A stretch of 64,000 nt of DNA. It comes from Gordionus sp. m RMFG-2023 (taxonomy: Eukaryota > Nematomorpha > Gordioida > Chordodea > Parachordodidae). The stretch is taken from the NCBI RefSeq assembly GCF_954871325.1, contig NC_088776.1, forward strand, positions 34,768,508 to 34,832,507, read 5' to 3'. How positions within the stretch are numbered: the stretch's first letter is position 1; each line of letters begins with the position of its first letter. Below are positions 47,027-57,383 of this stretch, piece by piece. A program made the translations under genes and the position numbers. The notes below the pieces were generated by a model. It searched no databases. It had not been told where the DNA came from and worked only from the letters and a program-made list of their open reading frames with translations.

Positions 47027-47699
47027 ATTTATTTTTTTATCGCTCTATTATATTGTATTTATAATTATATTATCAAAATAAAACTATTATTTTTTATCAT
47101 GGCTAATATATTGTGTTGAAAAATATAAGGCATTTATTTATATTAAATTAAATTTTAAAAAAAATTTATCATAAAATTTTGAACCCGTTCATGAACTTGA
47201 ACGCGTTTTTTGAATTTGAACGTGAACGTGAACGCGTTCGATTTTTTTAAAAATGTTTACAGCACTATAAAATAACCATTAAAGGAAATATTCTTTCATA
47301 ATATTTTGAAAAGTTTAATCATGAAATTAAAATATAAGCAATTAAATTATACTATAGTATAGTGCTGGGAACCAACACTAAAACCCCAATAACAAAATAT
47401 TGGTATTGGTTCAAAATATTAATTGGGTTTAAACCATATCTTTTACTTTTGTATTTAGTATTGCTATTGGTTTAACTTAAAATTGTTAATAAATTTAAAT
47501 AATAAATAGTGATTTTCAAAAACTTTGTTTAAATAGCATATGTATTTTTAAAAAAATTATATATATGGATAAAAATTTGAAGCAATAGTGTTTTAGAAAA
47601 CTGAACTTAAATATTTTTTCTGATTCCATTTAAATGATAATTGGGAAAAAGATAAGTAATTGGAAAATCATCTTTGGAATTTTAATTTTTAATGTTTTC

Positions 47700-49850
47700 C
47701 TTGACAATAAGTTTAGTGAGGGATTAAAAAATGCAACTAATTTTTTCAAAGATATCTTCAATTATCGAAAAAGTTAATTTATTTAAAATAAAAAATTCAG
47801 GAATTAATAATATTTTAATTAAAAAATTAAAGACTGTAAATTCCTCAAAAATGAAAGAGATTAATGAACATTTGAATAGTAATAAAAAAAAAATTAAAGC
47901 CAATCAAATCGCACTTATTGAGATGCAGAATCCATCTACATCAAAGATAAAAATACCACAACAAGCTGTTGTTGAATTAGTTTTTAATTGTAATTGAAGA
48001 ATTACAACTATTCAATTGTAGAAAGCACTGTATTTATTAATATTATCCAAAAATTACAGCCAATTAAAAATGTGATGTCTAGACTTACGTATAAATTAAA
48101 AAAGCATATGACACATGGCAAAGAAATTAATTGATTTATTATGTATCCCAAAAATTGTCTGTACAACTTTGGGTTCTTGGTCAGCTTATCATCGGTATAT
48201 AAAATATATATTTTATAAATTGATAATATTGTCTTTAAAAAAGTTCTTATTTAGGAATGACGGTACACGGGTTACACACAGACACTCTGGAGAGGGTTTC
48301 AGCCTGCTTAGCTTGTAAAAGGCTAAACCAAAAACACACATTTTATTATCTAGCAAAAATGAACTTTGAAATTTTTACCACACATAAATACAAAATAATG
48401 TTACATGCATTACCGACAATGCTTGAAATTATATAAAAGCTTTCAAGTAAAAAAAATTATAATATATTTATTAAAAATTTATTAGAGTATATAAACAAGG
48501 AGAAGAATCGGATGATGAAATAGTTCTTCTGTCATTATTTGATCTATTTGAAAATCAGAATACTAATGATAGTATTTTATACATACCTCAGCATCATTCC
48601 TGGTCAGCACACACCTTAAATCTCATTGCAAGTGTTGACATTGTAAAAGCAGGTAACGATGTTCATTTTAAAACCATTTCTAAATTTTCTAATTGTAAGC
48701 TATTGTGAAATAAACATGGGCAATCTTCAAACTGTGCAGCCATTTTTAACGAAAACATGGGAAGATATCTGATTAAACCGGTTATAACAAGATGAAACTC
48801 TTTTTATAACTCCGTGAAATGAATATATAGTCTTATTAAGAAGAATTGCCAAAAATTTGACGAATGAGATAAATCTGAATTTCAGAGATTTTTAGATAAC
48901 AACAAGTCGTTCATGAATGAATATTATATGGTTTAATTAAGAAATATGATATATTTATGATTTTATAGGTTATGGAACCGATTGCTATGGCTCTTTCAAT
49001 TTTAGAGAGCGAAGAAAAAATGCTGGGATATCTCACTCCCATTATAATATTAAAACTTAAAAAAATGGCTTTAAATAATTTCAAGTTTTATAAGCCGCTT
49101 ATTAATTCAATCCTGGAAGGTGTAGATAAAAGGTATGCAGATTAAATATTTCTTACAATTTATATTTTGATTATCTTTTATTTTCAATAGATTCAAACAC
49201 ATTTATAAAGTTGAATATATACTATCAACAATAATTCACTTGCTATTTAAATTGAATTGGCACTGGATAAAATTAGAGGTCAACAAAAGAAGAATGCTAA
49301 TTTCCAGTTTGAGAAAAGATCTTGATAAAGAAAGAGCAAACTTAATTCGTTTATCCTCCACACATACCAGAATATTTTCTGAAAAAGATAAATAAAAAAA
49401 ATTGATGAGGAAATGAATGAAGATCTTTGTGAAGATGATCTATTAGGCTTGCTGCCAATTATAATGTTAAAGCTAGTGAACTTGACTCTCAACCAATAAA
49501 AGATAGCAAGAATTAATGACTTTATATAATTGTGATTTACTAATATTATATTTTTTTTCTTACTATTATTATAACTTACCTTGTAATAATAACATATTCA
49601 TATTTAATAAGAATTAAATAGGTTATATTCAAATAAAATATTAAACATTTATATACATCTGTTAAAATGTTTATCAAATAAAAAGGAATTCTTTAAATAT
49701 TTTTAATAAATTCCCCGAATTAAAATTTTTATTTATTAAATATAATACAACTCTCCCATCCTCTGTGCCAATTAAACGTGTGTTTAGCACGGCGAAAGCT
49801 GAGTTGAACACTAAGCGCTTTTGTTTGTCTGATCACGTTTTCTTTTTTCA
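47700..49850 (+). pseudogene. hAT element 3 transposase, decayed, with four introns
   Basis: Blocks in order: SSKMKEINEHL (47850); IEELQLFNCRK (about 47995, after a frame change); GSWSAYHR, then intron 48195-48243, then SYLGMTVHG and ERVSACLACKRLNQKH; ALPTMLEI-like remains before intron 48446-48485; HHSWSAHTLNLIASVDIVKA; RYLIKPVITR; intron 48931-48968; MEPIAMALSILESEEKMLGYL; intron 49133-49190; FKHIYKVEYILSTIIHLLFK; and, after a gap of about 300 bp, KYNTTLPSSVPIKRVFSTAK. Intron positions equal those of element 2. Several stops and frame changes. The gap near 49500-49690 has no coding match and is probably another insertion. Confidence 0.8.
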
Positions 49851-49880
49851 GACGTAACTAGTAACTGTAACAACGTGTTT

Positions 49881-50763
49881 CTTTGTATATATTTAATTGA
49901 TAAATTGAATTATGATAATTTGTAGATGTTGGATAAAAAGATTCATTTGAGAAATGTGCAATGCAGAAACATGAGTATTTGAATGGTTTAAAAAAATTCT
50001 CTTTTAACTGCATGGTTTCATTTACTTAAAAGAGCTTTTTGTTAATTGGAAACCTAAAAAATTTTAAAAAATAATTACCATTTTGATTCAAAGTCACATC
50101 CTATTTTATATAATAACAGGAATAAAAATAATAGAATAAAATCAGAGATATTAACATTATGTCTGTAAATTAAAGAATAGTAAAAAAATAATATTAATAA
50201 AAATTATAGAATTATATTTTTACTCATGATATTATATTTAACTTAATTTTCATTATCTTTTTGAAAAATGTTATATTTCGCAATTTATATTTTAATGCGA
50301 TTTAAAGAAGAAAAAAAAATTCATATATACAATGATTATTTAGCGTTATATAATCATTGACTGTCAAAAGAACGATGTTTTTAAAACATTAAAAAATTAG
50401 GCGTTAGGCCCACTATATTAATATAAGCATATGATTAACCCATAATTTGCCTGATTCTAACAAAATATCTATATGGGGGTTAGTATATAAAAATATAAAT
50501 AATTTGTATTACATTGAAAAAATATATTGATCTTTAATGGTTTACCATAGAAGGCCTCTTATTTTCAGATGATGTAGAAAGAATATTTGTTAACACAGAA
50601 AAATTTAATATATTGGTTTTTAGGACACTTTATAAGTAAAGATATAAAACATTCATAAAATAAGTTATTTATTTGATTTGTAAGATATATTTTCAGCACT
50701 AGTTAAAAAAAATTTTGTTTCATAATAATTTAAATTGTTAAAAGTTAAATGCTATTTGTAAAA
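49881..50763. other. A+T-rich non-coding DNA
   Basis: Nothing recognised. A CAGCACTA word at 50694-50701 is complementary to the TAGTGCT(G) hAT tips but has no matching 8-bp duplication. Confidence 0.45.
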
Positions 50764-50875
50764 AGTTTATACAGACGGGATTTACCAAATATAGATAAGA
50801 TGGCTTTGTCAAATCCCAGAAAAAAAACCCGTGGAAAAAACTCCAAGAAAAAAAACCCCCAGAATCCGGTATTTT
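50764..50875 (+). repeat. Outer inverted repeat, left part (tentative)
   Basis: Contains AGAAAAAAAACCCGTGGAAA and AACCCCCAGAATCC. Read on the other strand, 55331-55455 has AGAAAAAAACCCTTGGAATC and ACCCCAGAAAACC, and both have an ATAAG word shortly before. The two patches flank the foldback element at 51241-54106. Confidence 0.35.
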
Positions 50876-51240
50876 TTTTTTCCATATTTATAGAATTTAC
50901 TTAAGACCTAAAAATATAGGTGTATTTTTATTGGATTATAATGGAAATACTCATATTTATAAGTTATATACAAATTTTTAGAAAAAAATATTATAAAAAT
51001 ATATATATATTATAAGCTAAATTTTTTTAGGCCCTAATTCATTATTTATATATTACTCATATACCCTCTATAAAAATGCTTAAACAAGACAAAATGCTGA
51101 TGTTCAAATTGGTACTGGGAAAAAAATATCCCAGTAAATTAACCCATGTATTTCTTATTTTCATACAAGTTATTTGCCATATAATAAATATTCTAATTAC
51201 GATATTAAGTAGACTAATTGGATAAAATTTTGAAATACAG

Positions 51241-54106
51241 AGTTTCCCATTCAAAAAAGTAAAAGTTTCAATCATCTAAGGAAAAGGACCGATTAAAAAG
51301 GTAAAGGGTCAATCATAAAAGGAAAAGGTCCAAACAAAAAAGGAAAAGTGTCAAAAGGAAAATTCCCAAAAAGAAAGGAAAAAGTCCGATCAAAAAAGGA
51401 AAAGTGTCAAACAAAAAAGGAAACATATAAAAAAGGAAAAGTGTTAATCGAAAAAGAAAAATTCCCAAAAGGAAAGGAAAAGTGTCAATCAAAAAAGGAA
51501 AATTCCCAAAAAGGAAAATCGTATTTTTTTAAATTTTTATTTATTTTTGTTATTCCTTCTTAATTTATTTCTAAATTTTTGCTATATATTTTTTTTCTTA
51601 CTGATCTTTTCTTAATTTATTTCTAACTATTTGCGATTTCCTTACTTTTATTTTTCTTACTATATCTTCTCTAAGTTTATTTTTCTTCTCATTTTTGATA
51701 ATTATTTTGTGTTTTTAAAAATAATTTATAAATTTAGGTCCATTTTTTTAACAATTCTTTACGTTTTTCATCATACATACAATATTCATTTTATGATTTT
51801 TTCATTGTAATCTTTTACATACATTTCTAACCTTTTCAATCTCTTTAAGTCATTTTTAATCCTTATTTCTTTTGAGTTTCTCAATTTTTTTCTTCTCATT
51901 TTTGATAATTATTTTTTAAAATTATATTTAATGTTTTTGGCAGACAATATAAATACATTTGCTAAATCAAATGTACCTTTTTAAAATTAAATAAGTTTGA
52001 ACTGTAATACCAAACGATAAGTAAATTAATAAAATATAATCATTTTTAAAATTATCAAAAATGAGAAGAAAAAAAATTGAGAAATGCTCAAAAAAATAAA
52101 GATTAAAAATTAGAAATGTATGTAAAAGATTACAATGAAAAAATCATAAAAGAATATGTATGTGATGAAAAAAAAAAGTAAAGAATTGTTAAAAAAATGG
52201 ACCTAAATTTATAAATTATTTTTAAAAATACAAAACAGGGGCGTCGCTAGACTTCACAATCTCAGGGGGCTCAACTAAAAAAAATTTTATGGGGGGAGAA
52301 GCCCCCCATACCCTCCAATTTGCGGGCCTTCGGCCCGTTTTGCCGGTCCATCGGCCGGGTTTTATATTAATATATTATACTTTTTTAAAATTTGTTAACT
52401 CTGAACAATTATTCTGATTTTCATATTTTGTCATTTATTATATTATGCATACAAAATAAACTGGCATATAATGAATCACATAATGCAATATATAATTCTT
52501 AGCAAATTACATTGACAAAAGGTTATCAAACTAGTATAATTCACTGTAACCATTTTACAGAATGTTTTATAGAATGGACTAATAAGGAAAAATTTATAGG
52601 CTTAAACCAAATCAATTTTGTAGGAGAGAGTATAAACGACCAATTAGGCCTAAACAAAATCAACAATTTTTGTAGGAGAGAGTATAAATGACCAATCCAA
52701 ATCATAAAACTATATGGTGGTTAGAGCTTCCTCTTAGATGACATTATGGAATCTAGATAAGTAATCGAGAAAATTATCGTGAGATATTAAATTTCTAAAA
52801 GATTATCTTCCATTTTAAATGATATATAAACGACTACACAGTTGACCCTTATTGTTTACCTAAATAAATTACATAGCAACACAAATAATAGATGCTGGTT
52901 AATTTGCAGTAATAGCCATGACACTCACGATGTAAACTTATATCAGAATTTATTATGTTGAATAAATTGATAAAATAAAAACACTAAAAATCTTTGGAAG
53001 AAATAATTATGCAAATATATTGAAGCCTGAAGCTATTTACACGGCAATGCCATATTAGAAATGAAACATTTTCTGACTATAAAATATAGACCAGAATGAT
53101 ATGATGAAACAATTAAGATATTATATATTGTCGCACCACCTTGCTATATTATATCTTAAAATAATAGAAGTTTGTAAAAATATCAAAAATATACTTGTAT
53201 GTATTAAAGATTTAACTCAAAACTGTTTTTTGAAAAAGAAAAAAATATATTTCCTAACGTAAAAATGAAAAGAAAAGATATCAAATTTATGACATCTATT
53301 TTAAGATGAATAATAAAATGTTTAATTTTTAAAATTATTTATAACTAAATATATGGCATACTATATACAGTTGTTTATAAAATATTAGAAATGCCACTTT
53401 TATATTAATTTTAAATAATAAAATTATATCTATATATTACTTAATGTATAAAAGAAATCATCCAGTGGGCAATCAAAAAAATTTATTTTAAATTCAAGGG
53501 GATTTTAAGGAGCCATTAAAAAAAAATTTTTTTACTTCAGGGGGCTATTCAAATTTTTCAGGGGGCTCGAGCCCCTGCGCTTCCCCCCCCCCCTAGCGAC
53601 GCCACTGATACAAAAGAATTATCAAAAATGAGAAGAAAAATAAATTGAGAGAAGATTAGTAAGAAAAACAAAAGTAAAGAAATAGCAAAATAGAAATAAA
53701 TTGAGAAAAGATCAGTAAGAAAAAAAAACGTAAAAAAATCGCAAAAATATAGATATAAATTAAGAAGAATAACAAAAATAAACAAAAATTAAGAAAAATT
53801 GACAAAAAATTACGATTTTCCTTTTTTGAATGGGAATTTTCCTCTTTTGATTGACACTTTTCCTTTCATTTTGAAAATTTTTCTTTTTCGATTGACACTT
53901 TTTTTTTGATGGATCTTTTCCTTTTTTGTTTGACACTTTTCCTTTTTTGATCGTTTCCTTTCTTTTGGGGAATTTTCCTTTTATGTTTGGACCTCTTCCT
54001 TTTGTTTATGATTGACACTTTTCCTTTTTTGATCGGACCTTTTCCTTTTATGATTGAAACTTTTTATTTTTTGATTGGGACTTTTCCCTTTTTGAATGGG
54101 AAACCC
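51241..54106. mobile_element. Foldback-type element with tandem-repeat arms, right arm split by a hAT-like element
   Basis: The left arm 51241-51940 is the imperfect reverse complement of the right arm, 52030-52235 plus 53608-54106; both total about 700 bp. The tips match (GTTTCCCATTCAAAAA on each strand). The outer 270 bp of each arm is a run of about a dozen units of 18-22 bp built on AAAGGAAAAGTGTCAATCA, with variants AAAGGAAAAGGTCCAAAC and AAAGGAAAATTCCCAAA. The inner part is unique but also palindromic, with a loop of about 90 bp. Long arms with tandem subrepeats define foldback elements such as Drosophila FB and Galileo. No transposase is inside; the frame at 51348-51563 is only the repeat read as lysine-rich protein. 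Confidence 0.88.
52236..53607. mobile_element. Non-autonomous hAT-like element inside the foldback element
   Basis: The ends are CAGGGGCGTCGCTAG and, on the other strand, CAGTGGCGTCGCTAGGGGGG. Exact 8-bp duplications ATACAAAA lie at 52228-52235 and 53608-53615. The opposite foldback arm has the uninterrupted sequence (complement of AAAAACACAAAATAATTATC at about 51701-51720), so it acts as an empty site. Subterminal CAGGGGGCT words repeat near both ends, and a G+C-rich stretch with GGGCCTTCGGCCCG lies at 52325-52338. No transposase was recognised in 1,372 bp. Confidence 0.93.
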
Positions 54107-57100
54107 TATAAGATATATTTATTTTATTGGTAAATCATGATTACGTATATTCAAATTTAATAATTTAGAATAATAATTATGGGGTTGACATCGAATATTA
54201 AAGGAAATCACCCTATCTCGGTTTTCCTCGCAAAGTTTCTTTAACCGAATCTGGGTATTATAACTTTATGATTTTGTTTTCCTTCTTATGTATAAATTTG
54301 AAGAGGTTTTGCTAAAGAGTGATCGCTTATTCATGTTGGAAATGAATTTCATTTCTACTAGTCAATATTTGATGGATGAGTATGAGCTGTTTCAAGTACC
54401 GGGTCTTTATTTTCGAGTGTTGATGATAATATTGCTCGGAATTTAAAAGATGAATATTTTAAGCAGCGCCATCTTAGCTTGTTTAAGCATTTTTCTATGG
54501 ATGGTATATGAGTAACCTTCAAATACGACTTTTCCAGGATGAATTAGATCCATTAATTTTTTTATATTAAATATAAATTTTGTGGCTTAAATATTATATT
54601 TGCAAATTAAAATACTATAAAAAAAAATTTTTGTCTTTAGATACCGAATAAAGATGATACAAATTATTAATGTTTAATTGTATAAATGTCAGAAATTATA
54701 GCGTTATTTGTGAACTGATAAATTATTTTTATTCTTTTGATTAAAAATACATTTTAAACTTAAATAATCATTATACATCTTAATATGCTGTTCATGATTT
54801 AGGCACTTGCTAAACAATTATATTTTTTAATTAACTTTCGATTGTCTAAATACCAGGAATTATGCGTTTTTAATTCTGATAAACAATTTTAATTCTGTTG
54901 ATTAAATATAAATTTTAACCCTTAATGATAAGTAATAAGATAATATATATTAATAGATGTCAATAATTGTGGCACTCGCTTATAAAATTATTTATTAATA
55001 TAATATATCACCATGGGCACTCGCTTATAAATTTTCCTCAATATAAATTATTGCTAGGTTATACTAAAAGATAAGAGTGATGCCTAAAAGAAATATAAAT
55101 TCAAATTTGTAAAAAAAATCCAAATAAAAATTAAAGAAAAAGTAAAAATCAAAAACATTTACCTTGTTACTCAACCCCCATGTATTAATATGATAAAGCA
55201 TCACTAATAATTCCCCACCACACTTCGATTTTTGATTTGAAGAATATCTCATAGAAGAAATCCTATGTTATATGTGAGAATTTCAAATAGTGTTATTTAT
55301 AAACGTCAAATTTGATTTTTTTAAAAAATACTATTTTAATTTGAAATTTTTAAGGTTTTCTGGGGTTTTCCGTTAAGTTTTTTTCCTAAATGGGGGGGGG
55401 GGGGGATTCCAAGGGTTTTTTTCTTATTACCGTCTTTGTCATACTTATTTAGTCTTAAATATTAAAAAAATAGGTATTTATAAAATTTATTTTATTCTAT
55501 AAATACCTATATAATAAATTTAAGCGTGCCAAAATAGGGAATGTCTTATTAGGTTTGGCAGACATGTTTTGGCACTCCCTAGCGAAGCTACTGGGCCTTG
55601 GATAGAGAATTTTATTTATTAATAATTTAAATAATCCCGACAATTGGAATTTAAAATATCTGATAATTTTTAAAATTTTTGAATTAGATCGATCAGTTTT
55701 TTTATAAATATGTCCTTTATAAACACTCCATTTAAACTACATATTCTTAATACCTATATAAGAAACAAAAAATATAATCAAACCCTAACTTATATGATGA
55801 TCTTCTATCAAAATAGATTCTTATGATCATCTTAAACTTAATAGAATTGTTTATTTGATTACTTTTGATACCTATATTAACGTTAAATATTAATGCATAA
55901 ATATATAAAATAAAAGTTTCATATATTTATAGTTTCTTTTTAGTTTTCGTAAATAAAATTATCTTAACCCTAATTTTTGGGTTTGTTATTACATCAGGTA
56001 TTTTAATAGGAATCAATTGTTATTTATATAAAATTTATAATAAACGATTTCTAGTTAAGAAAGAAATTAAAAGTTTTTATAAGATTTACTTCTGTAAAAC
56101 ACAGTTTTATTTCTCAAGATGGATAAGTTAACTTTATAATGTCATAAATATTAATTACTATACTTTTATTTAGGAATATATTTAACTATAATAAATGTTT
56201 TTTGATGTTTATTTATAAATTTTAAAATTTCCGACACAAAAATATTTTGTTTGAGGATATGAATAAATAATTTTTATAAATTCAATAATATACTTTTTCT
56301 AGAATTACAGGGGTAATTATAAAATATAAAATTATATAATATACAAACTGATTATGTTAATTTGTTATAATATATAATATTAATAAAAATGTATCAAATA
56401 ACGTAACCTCAGTTGAATTAAAACAAGTTTCTTTGGAAATTCATAATCTCTTTATCCATTATTTCCTTATTTATTTATCTCATTTTTTTTCAAGACTCCC
56501 AAATCCTTCAAATATAGTTTTTAAAATTTTTGATTAATCTCTGCTTTCTTAATTCAACTTATTTCTTTTATATAATTAAGTAAAATTATTTAAAAATTAA
56601 ATTGGTATTTCAGTGCTTATTATTATTAAATTTATGCAGAAGGCTTATCAATTTAATTTCTAAATCCCACATTATATGTCTTTGATTTAAATTATTTAGG
56701 AATAAAATCTAACTCAATTTTTCACTACATAGAATTGTGTTATAATAATTTGAAACTCCTACAAATCATGATTTTATCGCTCCTATCATAAATACATCTC
56801 CCCTCCCCAATGCGAAATTCATATCTTTCGTCAGAAGCAAAGTCGTTTACTTTTCCCATAACGAATATAATTGGCGGTCATTTTAAAATACTCTATCTCA
56901 GAGAGAAATAGCTAAATAGATATAATTTTATGAACTTATCAATTAACGTCTTTTGCATATTGATATTTGATGCCAATATGTTTTCTCTCTTCTCTCAATA
57001 TTACTAATCTAATTTAATTATTGCTCTAGACTTTTAAGCTAATTTCTCTGCCTATCTTTTAAATATTTTAATATTATAAATTAATTTTCTATTATATATA

Positions 57101-57160
57101 TTTAATTTATCAAATTCGTAAAATTTAATTAAAAGAAAAAGGAAATTAAGAATTAAATAT
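54107..57160. other. A+T-rich non-coding DNA
   Basis: It includes the right part of the tentative outer repeat (55331-55455), a run of about 15 G at 55393-55407, and the pair CGTGCCAAAAT/TTTTGGCACTC at about 55525-55580 (a possible small hairpin). No gene recognised. Confidence 0.45.
55331..55455 (-). repeat. Outer inverted repeat, right part (tentative)
   Basis: Partner of 50764-50875. Similarity is short and partly low-complexity. Confidence 0.35.
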
Positions 57161-57163
57161 TAA

Positions 57164-57380
57164 GGCCGTGTCCTAGATGGGCTTAATTTGGATACTTAAT
57201 TGTTTTTAGTATTGGCTAAAAAGTATTTGATCGAGGAAACTATTATTTTTATTTATTTTTTTTGTTTATTTTTTTCGTTTTTTTTAAATTTTTTATTTTG
57301 TTTTTTTTGGCTATTAAGCCGATACCTAAAAAACTGCTAAATAGCCGGCTATAAGTATTAATCCGACCTAGGATGCAGCC
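57164..57380. mobile_element. PIF/Harbinger-type MITE
   Basis: 217 bp with inverted ends GGCCGTGTCCTAGATGGGCT and, on the other strand, GGCTGCATCCTAGGTCGGAT. The flanking 3-bp duplication TAA lies at 57161-57163 and 57381-57383. The TAA duplication and the G-rich tips are usual for PIF/Harbinger. A T-rich centre; no coding capacity. Confidence 0.7.
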
Positions 57381-57383
57381 TAA

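Larger units (their letters stand above)
44020..47267 (+). mobile_element. hAT element 2, nearly complete, with an internal inversion
   Basis: The left end is TAGTGTTGTAAACGAACGCG and the right end, on the minus strand, TAGTGCTGTAAAC. Exact 8-bp duplications TAAAATAA lie at 44012-44019 and 47268-47275. Subterminal DNA on both sides is full of GAACGCGTTC, GTGAACGTGAACG and similar words (44035-44165 and 47180-47245). The element carries a multi-exon BED-type hAT transposase on the plus strand, with one internal segment reversed. An intron-located scrap near 44990-45055 (GATACAAGTATTTGTGGTAC then TGTCAAACACTG) looks like the end of another small element. Confidence 0.93.
43413..49880 (+). mobile_element. 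Outer hAT element (element 3), split by hAT element 2
   Basis: The left end is TAGTGCTATAAAATAACGTC with GTAACGTCGTTACC and GTAACGGTAACG subterminal words. A BED-finger exon follows (43780-43940), and the rest of the transposase reappears after element 2 from about 47700 to 49850. Words like GTAACTGTAACAACG at about 49864-49880 may mark the right subterminal region, but a clean right end and duplication were not found. TAGTGCTGGGAACC at 47359-47372 looks like the end of another hAT family, so the exact parts of the outer element are partly inferred; two separate remnants remain possible. Confidence 0.55.

Noticed and set aside
51348-51563. A 71-residue lysine-rich protein (KGK-EK repeats)
   Set aside because: It is the foldback arm's AAAGGAAAAGTGTC repeat read in one frame; the mirror arm has no matching conserved frame.
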